Shown: positions 1 through 9,442, counted from the first letter of the stretch. The stretch is 64,000 nt of DNA from Kluyveromyces lactis (GCF_000002515.2 NC_006040.1:496001-560000), one strand, 5' to 3'. Notes: a model not told the origin generated them from the letters alone. A program made the numbers and translations.

Positions 1-1
1 G

Positions 2-592
2 TTCCCAAAGAAGGTTAGCAGCTTTAGCGGACACTTTGAGAAACATGATTTCTTGAAGTGTGTCGAAATTAATTGTTCTGGAAACACGTCCTTTGTTAGT
101 ATACTTCCACAGGATGTTCATAGATATTTCAAAAACAAGGACTTTGCAATTGATATTGACAATGACAAGGATAACATCACTTATTTTGCCTTTGGTAATG
201 GTATCCAAGGGCAATTAGGTAATGGTCATTTCAAGCATTCGCAATCTACTCCTACTCGAATGAAGGTGATAAACGATCTCAAGGATAATACCGTAAATTC
301 TGATAAGCGCATCTTGATCAGAGATTGGTATTGTGGAGAGCAGCATGCTTTTGTAAGATTAAAGAATGGTGAGATTATGTGCTGGGGTTATAATGAAAAT
401 GGCCAACTTGGTAATGGGAAGAAGATCAAATGGGACAAACCAGCTTACATTCCTAGATTGTTAGAACCAGGTGAAAGGTTCAACGGCAAGAACCTAGACA
501 TATTGTACGACGAAAATAATAAACTAGTTATTTCAGACGAACAGAGTCTAAGAGCTGGTAAGGAAGCATCTTGTTTATTCTGGAAGGCATAG
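2..592 (+). CDS. FMP25: FMP25-like RCC1-repeat protein, 3' part only
   Basis: The reading frame is open from base 2 of the window and ends at a TAG at 590-592, so the 5' part lies outside. The visible 196 residues carry RCC1-type repeats: a FGNGIQGQLGNG segment and a second CWGYNENGQLGNG segment. In S. cerevisiae the gene beside BOS1 is FMP25 (YLR077W), an RCC1-repeat mitochondrial inner-membrane protein linked to assembly of respiratory complex III. The head-to-tail arrangement with BOS1 on the opposite strand is the same here. Seen: the RCC1 repeats and the synteny. Inferred: the identity. Another RCC1-repeat protein such as SAF1 is less likely because of the neighbour. The internal start codons are not relevant because the true start is missing. 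Confidence 0.85.
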   Translation, partial: FPKKVSSFSGHFEKHDFLKCVEINCSGNTSFVSILPQDVHRYFKNKDFAIDIDNDKDNITYFAFGNGIQGQLGNGHFKHSQSTPTRMKVINDLKDNTVNSDKRILIRDWYCGEQHAFVRLKNGEIMCWGYNENGQLGNGKKIKWDKPAYIPRLLEPGERFNGKNLDILYDENNKLVISDEQSLRAGKEASCLFWKA

Positions 593-778
593 CGAGTGAC
601 TCTCATTAGACCTGATTTTTAAAATCTTGTAAATACATCCTCTTCTCAGTATACGTTACTACGTTTTCATGAGAACATATTACGTCTTTATTTTTATAAT
701 GGTGGTAGTTACAAAGAAAGTCTATATTTATTAATATATCTCCGAGTTACTTTGATAAATCTTTATTACAAACATTGA

Positions 779-1640
779 TCAGCCGAACCATTTTAGGACG
801 AAATAAATTCCTAAGATTAACAATAGGAGACCAATGTAAAAAATGAGTTTGTCCTTGAACAACCTCTTATTAATCTTTTCGATTGTTTCATTTGATACTC
901 CGAGTACGTGTAGAGATTTTGTCATCTGAGACTGCAATCTCTGAAGGACCCTGTTCTGTTCCATGATATCTTCCAAAGATTCCTGTCCCATCTGTAATAT
1001 TCTGTCCAAGTGCGCGTTGCCTCTCTCAAAGATCGAGTTCTCTTTCCTCAATCCTTCATATAGTGGTAAACCAGCCGCCGAATTGATAGTCATTCTTTCA
1101 CTGTTCTGATCTAAGGCGCCTATTCCGAAAGATGTTTGCGGAGGAGCATTGATGTTCCTTTTATTCATCACGGTCTCTTCCACCATTGATGCTTGCTGGT
1201 TGAACAACTGATCTCTCGCATTAATTTCTGAGTATTTTTGCTTCAATTCGGTAAATTTCTCTTTTGCATCTTCGTAATCCTGTGTTAAGGTCTGAAGTCT
1301 CGTCTCATACTTTAGTTTAGTTTCGTCGTTGTCATCTGAACTATTTATTTGATATTGCTTGTATTGTTCCTTGTACTGATGAAGCGTTTTCTCGAAAGAA
1401 ACAAGGGTTGTGGCGATCGCCCCTTGCAAAGAGATCGGCGCTGTTACGAGCTCTTTCTCAAATTTACCCAAGTCTTTATTTAGAAGACTTCGCTGCTTGA
1501 TGGCATGATTATACAACGCGTTCTAGTGATATCGTGGGAAACAATAATTAAGGTAAGTTAGTAAATAAGTAACACATACGCGACGCGTGTCTATAAATGT
1601 AGAAATACAATTAGAGCAGCGCTCCAGCGAAACATACCAT
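779..1640 (-). CDS. BOS1: Bos1, ER-Golgi v-SNARE (spliced: 1638-1640 joined to 779-1522)
   Basis: Bos1 is a Qb SNARE for fusion of ER-derived vesicles with the Golgi. The second exon (779-1522) encodes a coiled-coil protein ending in a hydrophobic tail anchor of about 20 residues. That exon has no suitable ATG. Upstream on the minus strand a perfect TACTAAC branch point lies at 1557-1563, a CTAG 3' splice site precedes 1522, and an ATG directly followed by GTATGTT lies at 1631-1640. Splicing gives a protein starting MNALYNHA, as S. cerevisiae Bos1 does; that gene also has an intron near its start. The predicted length is 248 residues, close to the 244 of S. cerevisiae. It lies between FMP25 and SIC1, as YLR078C does. 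The intron call rests on consensus signals plus the matching N-terminus. Confidence 0.95.
1523..1637 (-). other. Spliceosomal intron of BOS1 (115 nt)
   Basis: Read on the minus strand, the intron begins GTATGTT immediately after the start ATG (1638-1640), has the yeast branch point TACTAAC at 1557-1563 and ends in CTAG before the codon for Asn2. The branch point is about 35 nt from the 3' splice site. An intron right after the first codon is typical of yeast spliced genes, and S. cerevisiae BOS1 also has one near its 5' end. Confidence 0.93.
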
Positions 1641-2346
1641 CTTAGCCCTGTTGTGATCGCAAAAATTCTTGATCGCTAATGAAGATCCAAAAGATTCAAG
1701 AAAGGAATACTCTTGAGAAATACAGGAAAATGCTGAGTCAAACGTTGAGCGTCAATCGTCAATTCTGATCGATCTGAATTATCCCAATGCGTATGAATGT
1801 TCCATAAACTTTCTTAGTTTCCAGTGGTTCCACTGCTCACAGACGCAATCCTTGTTTAGAAGTTATTTACTGCTACTCAAGTATGACTGCTAAATTGTTG
1901 CTGGTTCAATATTATTAGTGGTTCACATTAAAAAAAAAATTAAAGATGCTGGTTTTGAGTCTCACATATATCTATATATAAAGATAGTTTAACAGCGAAC
2001 CATATCCAGCATAGAGCGGTTGCATACGCACCTAAGTAATCGAATCAGAGTCTCTTCATATCAAATTCCTTCTTGACGATAGTGAGGTTACTGGAAACTG
2101 GTTTCAACCTACTCTGCTTTTTGCTTCATTATAAGTTGCCAGATTTTCAGTCCGTTTTGTTTTAGACAGAAAAAGGGATATCATCGGTATAGTATACATT
2201 CTATACCATCTTTGCTACTTTTCATTTAGATCTCATCAACACACCGATACATCTGAAAACAATATCAATAGCTTTCAATTGGTAATACTAGAGTTTATCC
2301 TCTTTTTTTTTTGCATTCTACGCATTACACTCTTATTTCCATAATA
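1641..2346. promoter_or_regulatory. BOS1-SIC1 divergent promoter region with Swi5/Ace2-type sites
   Basis: This 0.7-kb gap lies between the diverging starts of BOS1 and SIC1. Two identical TGCTGGTT motifs, at 1899-1906 and 1947-1954, are minus-strand AACCAGCA, and a CCAGC core lies at 2006-2010. ACCAGC is the Swi5/Ace2 core, and S. cerevisiae SIC1 is a classic Swi5 target at mitotic exit. The sites lie about 340-450 bp before the SIC1 ATG. Function is inferred from motif and gene identity. Confidence 0.6.
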
Positions 2347-3150
2347 ATGACCCCAGCTACCCCTCCAAGTTCTAGGAATAAGAGATCAAATAAGACAGAT
2401 TTGCTGCTCGCAACTCCAGAGCGAGCCGCGGAATCTGATTCCTCTGGCATGGTTACTCCGGGGACAGTTAGAGTAAAGGATAGATTGCAGCCACCTACTA
2501 GACCCATGAATTTAACAAGTCCATGCCCGGCATTAAAGACACCTGAATATACCCCACATAAGAACAAACATACGAAACGCAGGATAGAGTTTGACCAGGA
2601 GAAGTTACAACCTGTCAGTAGGGTCTTGTTCGGATCGGATTTCCAAGTAGAAGAAACTTCAAACAACAGGACTTTGCTACCACCAAAGAGAACCGGTATA
2701 ATGGAGTCTTTCAAAGGCGTTCAAAGTTATAATATCAATGATGAGTATGCTGTCAATAACAAATTCAAACTTGCTAAACAAGAGCCAGGAACTCCAAGTG
2801 ACAAGATCACCACCTTTGAACTTGCTAGAAAATGGCATAACGAGTCTGGTCTGAATACATCGCAATCAGAAAACGAAGAAGAAAATATTCATATTGAACA
2901 ACAACCTACGGCAGTCAACCAACATAGTAATTTAGAGAATCCATTTCTTTCGAATAATATTGCTGATGAAAAACTGCGAAAAGAACGTAAAGAGAAGATG
3001 CTACTTGAGGACCCTGATTTGGAAGATACAATCACTTATGTGAATAAAGGAGGGAAGGTCGTTTCTAAAAGACATTTGACTGACGATGAGAAACAAAGGT
3101 TTAAACCTACGAGACTCTTTGCTGAAGAAATAGATAGGCATGATGGGTAG
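2347..3150 (+). CDS. SIC1: Sic1, inhibitor of S-phase cyclin-CDK
   Basis: Sic1 holds Clb-Cdk1 inactive in G1 and is destroyed by SCF-Cdc4 after multisite phosphorylation. The start is the ATG at 2347 (MTPATPP, like S. cerevisiae MTPSTPP). The N-terminal half is basic and proline-rich with many Cdk sites: T2, T5, T23, T37, S58, T65, T69 and T149 are each followed by proline. An LLPP sequence at residues 110-113 resembles the Cln2 docking motif of S. cerevisiae Sic1, and R92-V-L-F fits an RxLF cyclin-binding motif. The C-terminal inhibitory region is best conserved: ITTFELA near 154-160 and the block RKERKEKML...YVNKGGKVV...LTDDEKQRFKP at 211-254. The length is 267 residues. It follows BOS1 as YLR079W does. 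Confidence 0.96.
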   Translation: MTPATPPSSRNKRSNKTDLLLATPERAAESDSSGMVTPGTVRVKDRLQPPTRPMNLTSPCPALKTPEYTPHKNKHTKRRIEFDQEKLQPVSRVLFGSDFQVEETSNNRTLLPPKRTGIMESFKGVQSYNINDEYAVNNKFKLAKQEPGTPSDKITTFELARKWHNESGLNTSQSENEEENIHIEQQPTAVNQHSNLENPFLSNNIADEKLRKERKEKMLLEDPDLEDTITYVNKGGKVVSKRHLTDDEKQRFKPTRLFAEEIDRHDG

Positions 3151-3408
3151 GTAAGACACATGAATAAAACGGGTTTTTATTTTTTATTTTTAACTATAGC
3201 TAACGGTACCGACACAATTCATAAGGAAAGAAGGGTATGGAATTCCCCTGTAACACTACATAACAAAAACTGCTAAAACATCATATTTATAAATACAATA
3301 CTTACGATAATTTTCGTAGAATATTTCAGTGAAATAAGATTGTCGTTTTTGATCGTCGCAGAGTGTTAATTCTATGTAAAAGTCATATATATTAACAAAA
3401 ACCCTTCA

Positions 3409-5472
3409 TCAACCCCTGGATGATGGATTTGATCCTTTTCTCTTGAGTTCTTTGAAGATTTTCTTTCTATGCCTCAACAAATCTTCAAATACTTTGTATC
3501 CAAGTTCATTAGCTGTTGGCAGAATTGGATGTATTAGGCAATTTGCAAACTCTTGGCTAATGGCATCCCGTAAATTTTCTGCAAGTTCTTGACTTTCTTC
3601 AGATTTATTCATTCTAATGATTTCAATTAGTCTCTCGAAATGGGTTGTGATCACATCTAAGGTCACCATATTGGATTTTGATAATGTGGATAATGCAGTG
3701 GTAAGACCACGGACCCTTTGGTTTTCGGTTTCTTCTTTTATGTCTGATGGTGGATATTCTCGATATAGAACTTTGAGAATGTCATACGCATCCTCTGTTA
3801 TAAGCGATTTTGGTAATTCGAGCAAATAAATTTTGAATACGCTAGCTACTGTTGATGGTTCAACCTTTTTAGATCGTAATATTTCGATGATTTCAGACTC
3901 TTCTTTGAATGGCTTGATTAAAAGTTGCCTTAGTTGATGAACTTCGTGAAGTTTAACAGGCTTTGTCCATACAATAGCTCTCTTATAATCATTTTCCATT
4001 TCAGGGTATGCTTGGTCCATATATAGTAAGATTGCAGAGAGAATCAATGGCACTAGTCTATTGTCACTTCTACATCTTGTTTCTAAATCGATACCAAAGG
4101 TTTGATAACTACCTGGGTTATAGTAGTTGTTGTACGGAATGACGCGAGGTTGAAAGAAACCAACTCTGTTTTCTTCAATGGTTTTCAATAAGTCAGCTGC
4201 GGGGTCAATCAATGCCTCACTGTCGGTCAGTTTTTCAATAGTTAACTTCATTGAAGAAATTGTATTTCCGATTGCCGCACAAAAGTCTAGAGTTACTTTG
4301 CGTATTGCCATTAATCTATCTGATTCACACTTCTCCATGAATGTATAATGATCTACAATCAACTCTTCAAACGAACACCGTAACGAATCCAATTTTTTGC
4401 ATTCTTTCATATACTTGGAATCAGAAACCTCCACGTCTCTTACAAATTTGTATAACTTCTTTTCGTTATCGGAGAAGTTTGGTTGATGAATTGATGAGTA
4501 AGTAGCCTCATTCCCAGCGGTCATCTTTTGGAAATAGTTCACTATCCCACTTTCAGCTTCATTGAGGGAATCATCGTTTGCATCTGTGGTGGATAGGTTG
4601 CAAAACTTATAAGCGTACGGTTTCCACTGATATTGAAATTTTTTCGAGTTGGCGAAAGTTGTACCAACACCGTTGCAGTATTTGATAAAACCATGGTTCA
4701 ATAAATCCTGACCAAACAACTCTGCATGATCAATGTCCTTTAGAGACATGTGTGTCATCAAAAAAGCAACGATTTCACTACCACTGTTGGTGTTTTCGAT
4801 GGTAAAAGAGATGAAGGGAACTTTATATTGATGCTTTGGTAGCTTTGTCAATAAAAGTTTCAAAGTTTCCTTTATACCCTTATAATCGTAGTCAATACCA
4901 CCAAACACACCAAATTTCTGGTATTCCTTTTCTTGCAACACCTTGGCTTCATGTTCTCTCTGCAGATCTAGAGATTTCATAGCGTCAGATAATTCATCTT
5001 CATTGAATGTAGATCTTTTAAAATCCTCGAGTAGTCTACATTTGTTCAAATAGGTCTGCTCCAGTTTCTCAACAAACCCTTTTGACTTAAGGAATGATCT
5101 CGCATTTGTTTTCAATATCTTTTCTGAATATTGTACTCGTTGTTTATGTTCTTGTCTCCACTTTGTAAAGGGACCCAAAACGGTCATCTCAATGGTAGAG
5201 GCGATCTTCAAATGATGGTTACCTTCCTCCACCATTTGCCCAATCATACCCGCTAGTGACGAGTTACATGTAGAGTCTAATGCATCGAACTCATCAACAC
5301 CTTTGTTGATATTGCACAAGTGTCTTCCAAACTCAACTTCATACTGCATTCTTGAAGCGAAAAGCTGGATAAAAAGGTCATTTTGATCACAACCTTTATG
5401 CAACTTCCCAAAGAGCGCTTCAATCCCACTTATAAAATCCGGAGACCAAAAGCTCTCCGCAAATGATGGCAT
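3409..5472 (-). CDS. RGD2: Rgd2-like F-BAR / DEP / RhoGAP protein
   Basis: Rgd2 (YFL047W) is a GTPase-activating protein for Cdc42 and Rho5 that binds membranes through its F-BAR domain. The 687-residue product starts MPSFAESFWSPDF and shows an N-terminal F-BAR-like helical region, a DEP-like segment at roughly residues 205-295 and a C-terminal RhoGAP-like domain from about 460. Domain order and synteny (next to EMP47 and SWP82 in S. cerevisiae) fix the identity. In the GAP domain, the place where most family members have GIFRVSG with the catalytic arginine reads AIVWTKP, so the canonical arginine finger seems absent at that position. The gene is convergent with SIC1 and divergent from the Rdx gene, 267 bp away. 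Confidence 0.92.
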   Translation of the reverse strand: MPSFAESFWSPDFISGIEALFGKLHKGCDQNDLFIQLFASRMQYEVEFGRHLCNINKGVDEFDALDSTCNSSLAGMIGQMVEEGNHHLKIASTIEMTVLGPFTKWRQEHKQRVQYSEKILKTNARSFLKSKGFVEKLEQTYLNKCRLLEDFKRSTFNEDELSDAMKSLDLQREHEAKVLQEKEYQKFGVFGGIDYDYKGIKETLKLLLTKLPKHQYKVPFISFTIENTNSGSEIVAFLMTHMSLKDIDHAELFGQDLLNHGFIKYCNGVGTTFANSKKFQYQWKPYAYKFCNLSTTDANDDSLNEAESGIVNYFQKMTAGNEATYSSIHQPNFSDNEKKLYKFVRDVEVSDSKYMKECKKLDSLRCSFEELIVDHYTFMEKCESDRLMAIRKVTLDFCAAIGNTISSMKLTIEKLTDSEALIDPAADLLKTIEENRVGFFQPRVIPYNNYYNPGSYQTFGIDLETRCRSDNRLVPLILSAILLYMDQAYPEMENDYKRAIVWTKPVKLHEVHQLRQLLIKPFKEESEIIEILRSKKVEPSTVASVFKIYLLELPKSLITEDAYDILKVLYREYPPSDIKEETENQRVRGLTTALSTLSKSNMVTLDVITTHFERLIEIIRMNKSEESQELAENLRDAISQEFANCLIHPILPTANELGYKVFEDLLRHRKKIFKELKRKGSNPSSRG

Positions 5473-5739
5473 TGGTATCGGTCGAGGTTGCTGGATGGAC
5501 CTTTCATCTTCTTTTACTATGTTGTCATCTACGTTTTTAAAGGTTTCATAAGTCTTGAATTTAACGGTTTAAAATTAGATTATCGATTCCTCAAACTGGA
5601 ACTGTTAAATTTGGAGAATGTAAATACATACACTCATACATAGCACCAAAATTTGAAGTAACATCATATGTTGAGGCAATTTCATTGACAGATAGTTGGT
5701 GAATAACTCAAGGTATCTATTTTATTACTTTTCAAACAG

Positions 5740-6138
5740 ATGCCATTCCCCAAAGTTTCAATTGTATTCTGCACTAAATGTAAATGGAATCTCCGGAGTG
5801 CATGGTACGTCCAAGAACTTCTACAAACGTTTGGATCTGAATTGAAAGAGATTTCATTGATTCCAGGCGAACCAGGCGAATTCAAAGTTCTTGGATACCA
5901 AACGGAAGGTTCTCAACCGATAGTAATTTGGGACAGAGTCGTGGACGATGGATTTCCTGACAGTAAATATTTAAAACAACGGGTAAAGGCTCTTATTTTC
6001 AATGATGAAGTGGCCATAGGGGCCCATATCGACAGGAAATCAAAATCTTCCTCGGCTAAAGAAACTCTAGTATCGGAAAAGATCAATCAATGCTCCACAG
6101 ATGATCAAAATACGTCATGCAAAGATTGTGAGACATAA
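5740..6138 (+). CDS. SelW/SelT/SelH-type Rdx protein with CxxC redox motif
   Basis: This 132-residue protein starts MPFPKVSIVFCTKC. The CTKC (C11, C14) after a first beta strand, the following WYVQELLQTF helix, and the PG-x-x-GEFKV strand with a downstream IWDR are the landmarks of the thioredoxin-like Rdx family (selenoprotein W, T and H relatives). The second position is cysteine rather than selenocysteine, as expected in fungi. The first 95 or so residues carry the fold; the tail is polar with two further cysteine pairs (CSTDDQ... and CKDC). These proteins are thought to be thiol oxidoreductases, but the substrate is unknown. I know of no S. cerevisiae orthologue, though the family occurs in other fungi. 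It lies between RGD2 and EMP47. Confidence 0.85.
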   Translation: MPFPKVSIVFCTKCKWNLRSAWYVQELLQTFGSELKEISLIPGEPGEFKVLGYQTEGSQPIVIWDRVVDDGFPDSKYLKQRVKALIFNDEVAIGAHIDRKSKSSSAKETLVSEKINQCSTDDQNTSCKDCET

Positions 6139-6344
6139 ATAAATGTTACAAGAACTGAAAATCTACCTTTATAACGAATAACTGTAATTCATAACTATAT
6201 AAATAACTAATACAGGATCACAAGTACATTTTTAGGCGGCTTGAAACGTTGCAGTGGTAAGCTCATGTAATTCTTTGTGTTAATACTAAGTCTTGTCATA
6301 TTCCTTTTCTTGATATGAAACCCGAATTTTGAATCGAATCAATT

Positions 6345-6422
6345 ATGGAAGAAAATAAGTTTATTGACGTTCTTTTAACAAACGAGAAGGAACCTACAAC
6401 CCTTGTTGAACAAGTATTGTGA
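6345..6422 (+). CDS. Possible 25-codon upstream ORF in the EMP47 leader
   Basis: ATG at 6345 to TGA at 6420-6422 encodes a 25-residue peptide beginning MEENKFIDVLL. It ends 83 bp before the EMP47 ATG in a 367-bp gap, so it may lie in the mRNA leader and act as a uORF. It may equally be chance: short ORFs are common. Comparison with related yeasts would decide. Confidence 0.25.
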   Translation: MEENKFIDVLLTNEKEPTTLVEQVL

Positions 6423-6505
6423 ATTGGATATTGCTCTTGTTATTCTATTGTAGAGTGAATTCAATCTTAATAGTGTAGGGCAGCACACATCGTTTGAAAC
6501 AAAAG

Positions 6506-7819
6506 ATGTTTGTCCACTGGTTGGCTGTATTGTTCGCATACATTACCGTTGCAAATGCAGCTGCAATTGCAGAAGCGGAATTACATGAAAGTGCCGTGTC
6601 TGATAACGATATACTAGATGCCAGTCATTCTTTACCTGATTTGGTTCACATGAATGCCGTGCCTTCAGATTGGAAGACCAGCGGAGGTTTGGTTTTGGAG
6701 GAAGGGAGACTTCGTTTAACACCAAGTGCATCCAGTCAAAGTTCGATTTGGCACAAGACTGATTATCAAATTAAGGACTCCTTCACCATAGAATGGACTT
6801 TCAGAAGTGTTGATTTTATAGGGAAATCTGAAGGTGGGTTGTCCTTCTGGTTAGTGGAGGGTAAAAGTGCAGGAGGAACTTCTTTATTCGGTGGACCAGA
6901 GGCGTTTGATGGGCTTCAAATTTTGGTGGATTCCAATGGGCCCGTGGGTAGTTCTGTTCGTGGTATCTTGAACGACGGGTCTAAGAAATTGACTGAAAAA
7001 AATGTGTACGATCATTCTTTTGCCTATTGTTTGTTAGCCTATCAGGATACTACTATTCCAACCACTATCAGATTGAGTTATGATAGGAAGAACAATAACC
7101 TATTGAAACTTCAAGTCGATAATAGGGTGTGTTTCCAAACCAGACAAATTCAATTCCCACAAAATGCGAAAATGAAGATGGGTATCACTGCAAAGAATGA
7201 TGCTAACAAGGAATCATTTGAAGTCCTGAAGGTACATACTCATAACGGTCTTACTAAAGAAGTTACAATTCCAAATGTTAACCCTATGGAACAGCCTAGA
7301 TTGGTAACAAAGATTATCAACAAGGATACTGGTAAAGAAGACGTTGTAGAAACAGATTTCATGAAAATGAAGGGTTTAGCAAATAAGGTGGACAACTACG
7401 AACTTTACAAGAAATTGGATAAGATTGAGGGCAAGATATTAGCCAATGACATCAGCGTGATAAACGGTAAATTAATTGGCATCTTGGAAAATCAAGCAGC
7501 GCACTTGAGAAAGCTAGAATATCTATCAACTACTTTAGAAGTTATTGTGGCTTCAATGGGTAAAGAAGGTGAAGTAAATACAGAATCCTTCAAGGACCTC
7601 TTTGTTATGAATGATAAGTTGGAGCAATTACTTCAGGATCAAGCAAAGATTAGAGAGGCCACCAAACAAAGCATGGAAAATGCTGGAAATGGCGTTTCAG
7701 TTGACGAAATCGTCAAGAGACTCTTAATGTGGATTTTGCCTCTAATACTAATCGTTTTAGTTATGGCATACTACACTTTCAAAATTCGTCAAGACATTGT
7801 TAAAGTTAAATTGTTATAA
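6506..7819 (+). CDS. EMP47: Emp46/Emp47-type L-lectin cargo receptor of the early secretory pathway
   Basis: Emp46 and Emp47 are ERGIC-53-like transmembrane lectins that escort glycoproteins from ER to Golgi. The ATG at 6506 opens a signal peptide (MFVHWLAVLFAYITVANA). The frame also extends to a TTG at 6494, which I do not use. A legume-lectin-like luminal domain covers about residues 35-250, followed by a coiled-coil stalk, one membrane span near 405-428 and a short cytosolic tail ending KVKLL. That tail fits the KxKxx COPI retrieval signal of the family. The length is 437 residues, close to Emp47's 445. S. cerevisiae has two copies from genome duplication (YLR080W, YFL048C); here one gene sits among neighbours of both, so it is probably the single pre-duplication orthologue. 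Confidence 0.93.
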   Translation: MFVHWLAVLFAYITVANAAAIAEAELHESAVSDNDILDASHSLPDLVHMNAVPSDWKTSGGLVLEEGRLRLTPSASSQSSIWHKTDYQIKDSFTIEWTFRSVDFIGKSEGGLSFWLVEGKSAGGTSLFGGPEAFDGLQILVDSNGPVGSSVRGILNDGSKKLTEKNVYDHSFAYCLLAYQDTTIPTTIRLSYDRKNNNLLKLQVDNRVCFQTRQIQFPQNAKMKMGITAKNDANKESFEVLKVHTHNGLTKEVTIPNVNPMEQPRLVTKIINKDTGKEDVVETDFMKMKGLANKVDNYELYKKLDKIEGKILANDISVINGKLIGILENQAAHLRKLEYLSTTLEVIVASMGKEGEVNTESFKDLFVMNDKLEQLLQDQAKIREATKQSMENAGNGVSVDEIVKRLLMWILPLILIVLVMAYYTFKIRQDIVKVKLL

Positions 7820-7909
7820 TGAATTATCCTCTATATATATCTGCAGCTTTATTGCATAGCTTTCTACTAGCAGTATTTAGTTCGATATAGATGAAGTTGC
7901 ATTATTATT

Positions 7910-9442
7910 CTAAGGTTTTTCAACATAAGGTGGCCTAAACCCTGACACATTGGAGTATCCCAAAAAATTTGGATTCGGTACTCGCTTAACGGTACGCTTT
8001 TCATCTACATTCTTCGTTTCGTTTGGCACAATGCTCACATCAACATGGTTCAAAACTTGCTGTAGATATTGCTCTTTGTAATACGAAAGTTGATCCTCCG
8101 TAAGGCCAACAGGTGCACCGGCCTTATACTGCCAAAATTTAGTCCAACGGGTGTTTCTTAACTTTCGGACATGGCCAAGAGCTGTATTCAAATGAACAAC
8201 ATCATGGGATCGTTCTAAATCTTTTATTTGGTTTGGCGTCAATAGTTTTAACCTTGCAGGAAGTCTCGCCTTATTATATATCGGTAACCCTCCAGCACTG
8301 AAAGTTGTAGGTAACTCATCATTTGTTGTAACTGGTAGCTGCGTAAATTTCCATCCAGGAATTTGAGCCAACACATCTGTCTCCTCCGGGGGAACATAGT
8401 TAGCTTTACGTCCTCTACCAAAGTTATGAGATTCTACCGGGTGGGTGTGCGTTCCAATCGGGGAATCTAGAACATTGTGTTGTTGAGCAGCGGCGAAGGA
8501 ATTCTTATAGTGGTATTTTGGAATTTTGTAAATAGTACTCAACTCGATTGCTCCATGTATAGTTTGACCCGATATGATTGCAGTTTGCTCACCATGAGCA
8601 ATATTACTTAAGAACTCTTTACGTGCTTCTAAAGGCGGTAGTTCCGTAATGGTTGAAAACGGGTCTTCGAATTGCGGTTGTGATGTGGACATAACGCCCG
8701 CTTGTGCTTGCTTCGATTCAGGAAGCTCAGGTGGACCTAAAGAATGTGCTGTTCTAGTCCTTGGATCGATCGAACATACCATGTCGAGAAGTTTTTGAGA
8801 GAGTGCGTATACTCTGTGCTGCGCTTGGAAGCCCTGTTCTTTGGATAGTTGTTCCCAGTAATCATCTATCACTCTTGATCCGGATGCTAGTATAGCAGCT
8901 CCAAAGACAAGAAAAGCAGATCTAGCTGTGATATATGTTGCAGCAGTAGCACCTTCAGGTAAAAGTTTATACTGGGTCAAAAATTCGATAATATCATGTT
9001 TTGCATTAATTGGGTAAAGGTCTGGATGCTGAGCCAAAAACTCTTGTTGTTCCACATCTAGATTCAAGACTCTAATCAAATCCCGTACTAAGACGTACAA
9101 ATTTTCCGAATTATTGTTTTCCGCACATGGATAAGTGAAAGTAGGAAACAAGTAATGCCTTTCTCCATGTAACCGTCCTTGTTTATCAACCTTCGTTTCC
9201 CCATTTTGATCACCCTTTCCCAAAACATAAGAGTCATTGTTGTCTGATAACCTTTCCTTAATGGTGAACGAAGGTAGTACAAGTTGCTTTGTTGGTGGCT
9301 TGTCAAGTCTGCCGGAGAGTAATTCAGGGTTATTGAGTATTGATAATGTGGTTTTCAAAATAAAAAGCTCATGGTTCTTTATGACATATTCTGGCACCGG
9401 ATTCACCTGAGCAGTGACAGATGAGTTAGTACTGGAGTCCAT
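7910..9442 (-). CDS. SWP82: Swp82/Rsc7-family chromatin-remodelling subunit
   Basis: Swp82 is a SWI/SNF subunit; its relative Npl6/Rsc7 is in RSC. The product has 510 residues from the ATG at 9442 (MDSSTNSS). The frame extends upstream to 9514 but only through a TTG. The conserved CRC-subunit region is visible in the second half: GRGRKANYVPPEETDVLAQIP, then FSAGGLPIYNKARLPARLKLLTPNQIKDLERSHDVVHLNTALGHVRKLRNTRWTKFWQYKAG, given here by its ends. S. cerevisiae SWP82 (YFL049W) is next to EMP47 (YFL048C) in the same tail-to-tail arrangement. Rsc7 is the alternative, but synteny favours Swp82. A pre-duplication species could have one gene serving both roles. Confidence 0.85.
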   Translation of the reverse strand: MDSSTNSSVTAQVNPVPEYVIKNHELFILKTTLSILNNPELLSGRLDKPPTKQLVLPSFTIKERLSDNNDSYVLGKGDQNGETKVDKQGRLHGERHYLFPTFTYPCAENNNSENLYVLVRDLIRVLNLDVEQQEFLAQHPDLYPINAKHDIIEFLTQYKLLPEGATAATYITARSAFLVFGAAILASGSRVIDDYWEQLSKEQGFQAQHRVYALSQKLLDMVCSIDPRTRTAHSLGPPELPESKQAQAGVMSTSQPQFEDPFSTITELPPLEARKEFLSNIAHGEQTAIISGQTIHGAIELSTIYKIPKYHYKNSFAAAQQHNVLDSPIGTHTHPVESHNFGRGRKANYVPPEETDVLAQIPGWKFTQLPVTTNDELPTTFSAGGLPIYNKARLPARLKLLTPNQIKDLERSHDVVHLNTALGHVRKLRNTRWTKFWQYKAGAPVGLTEDQLSYYKEQYLQQVLNHVDVSIVPNETKNVDEKRTVKRVPNPNFLGYSNVSGFRPPYVEKP

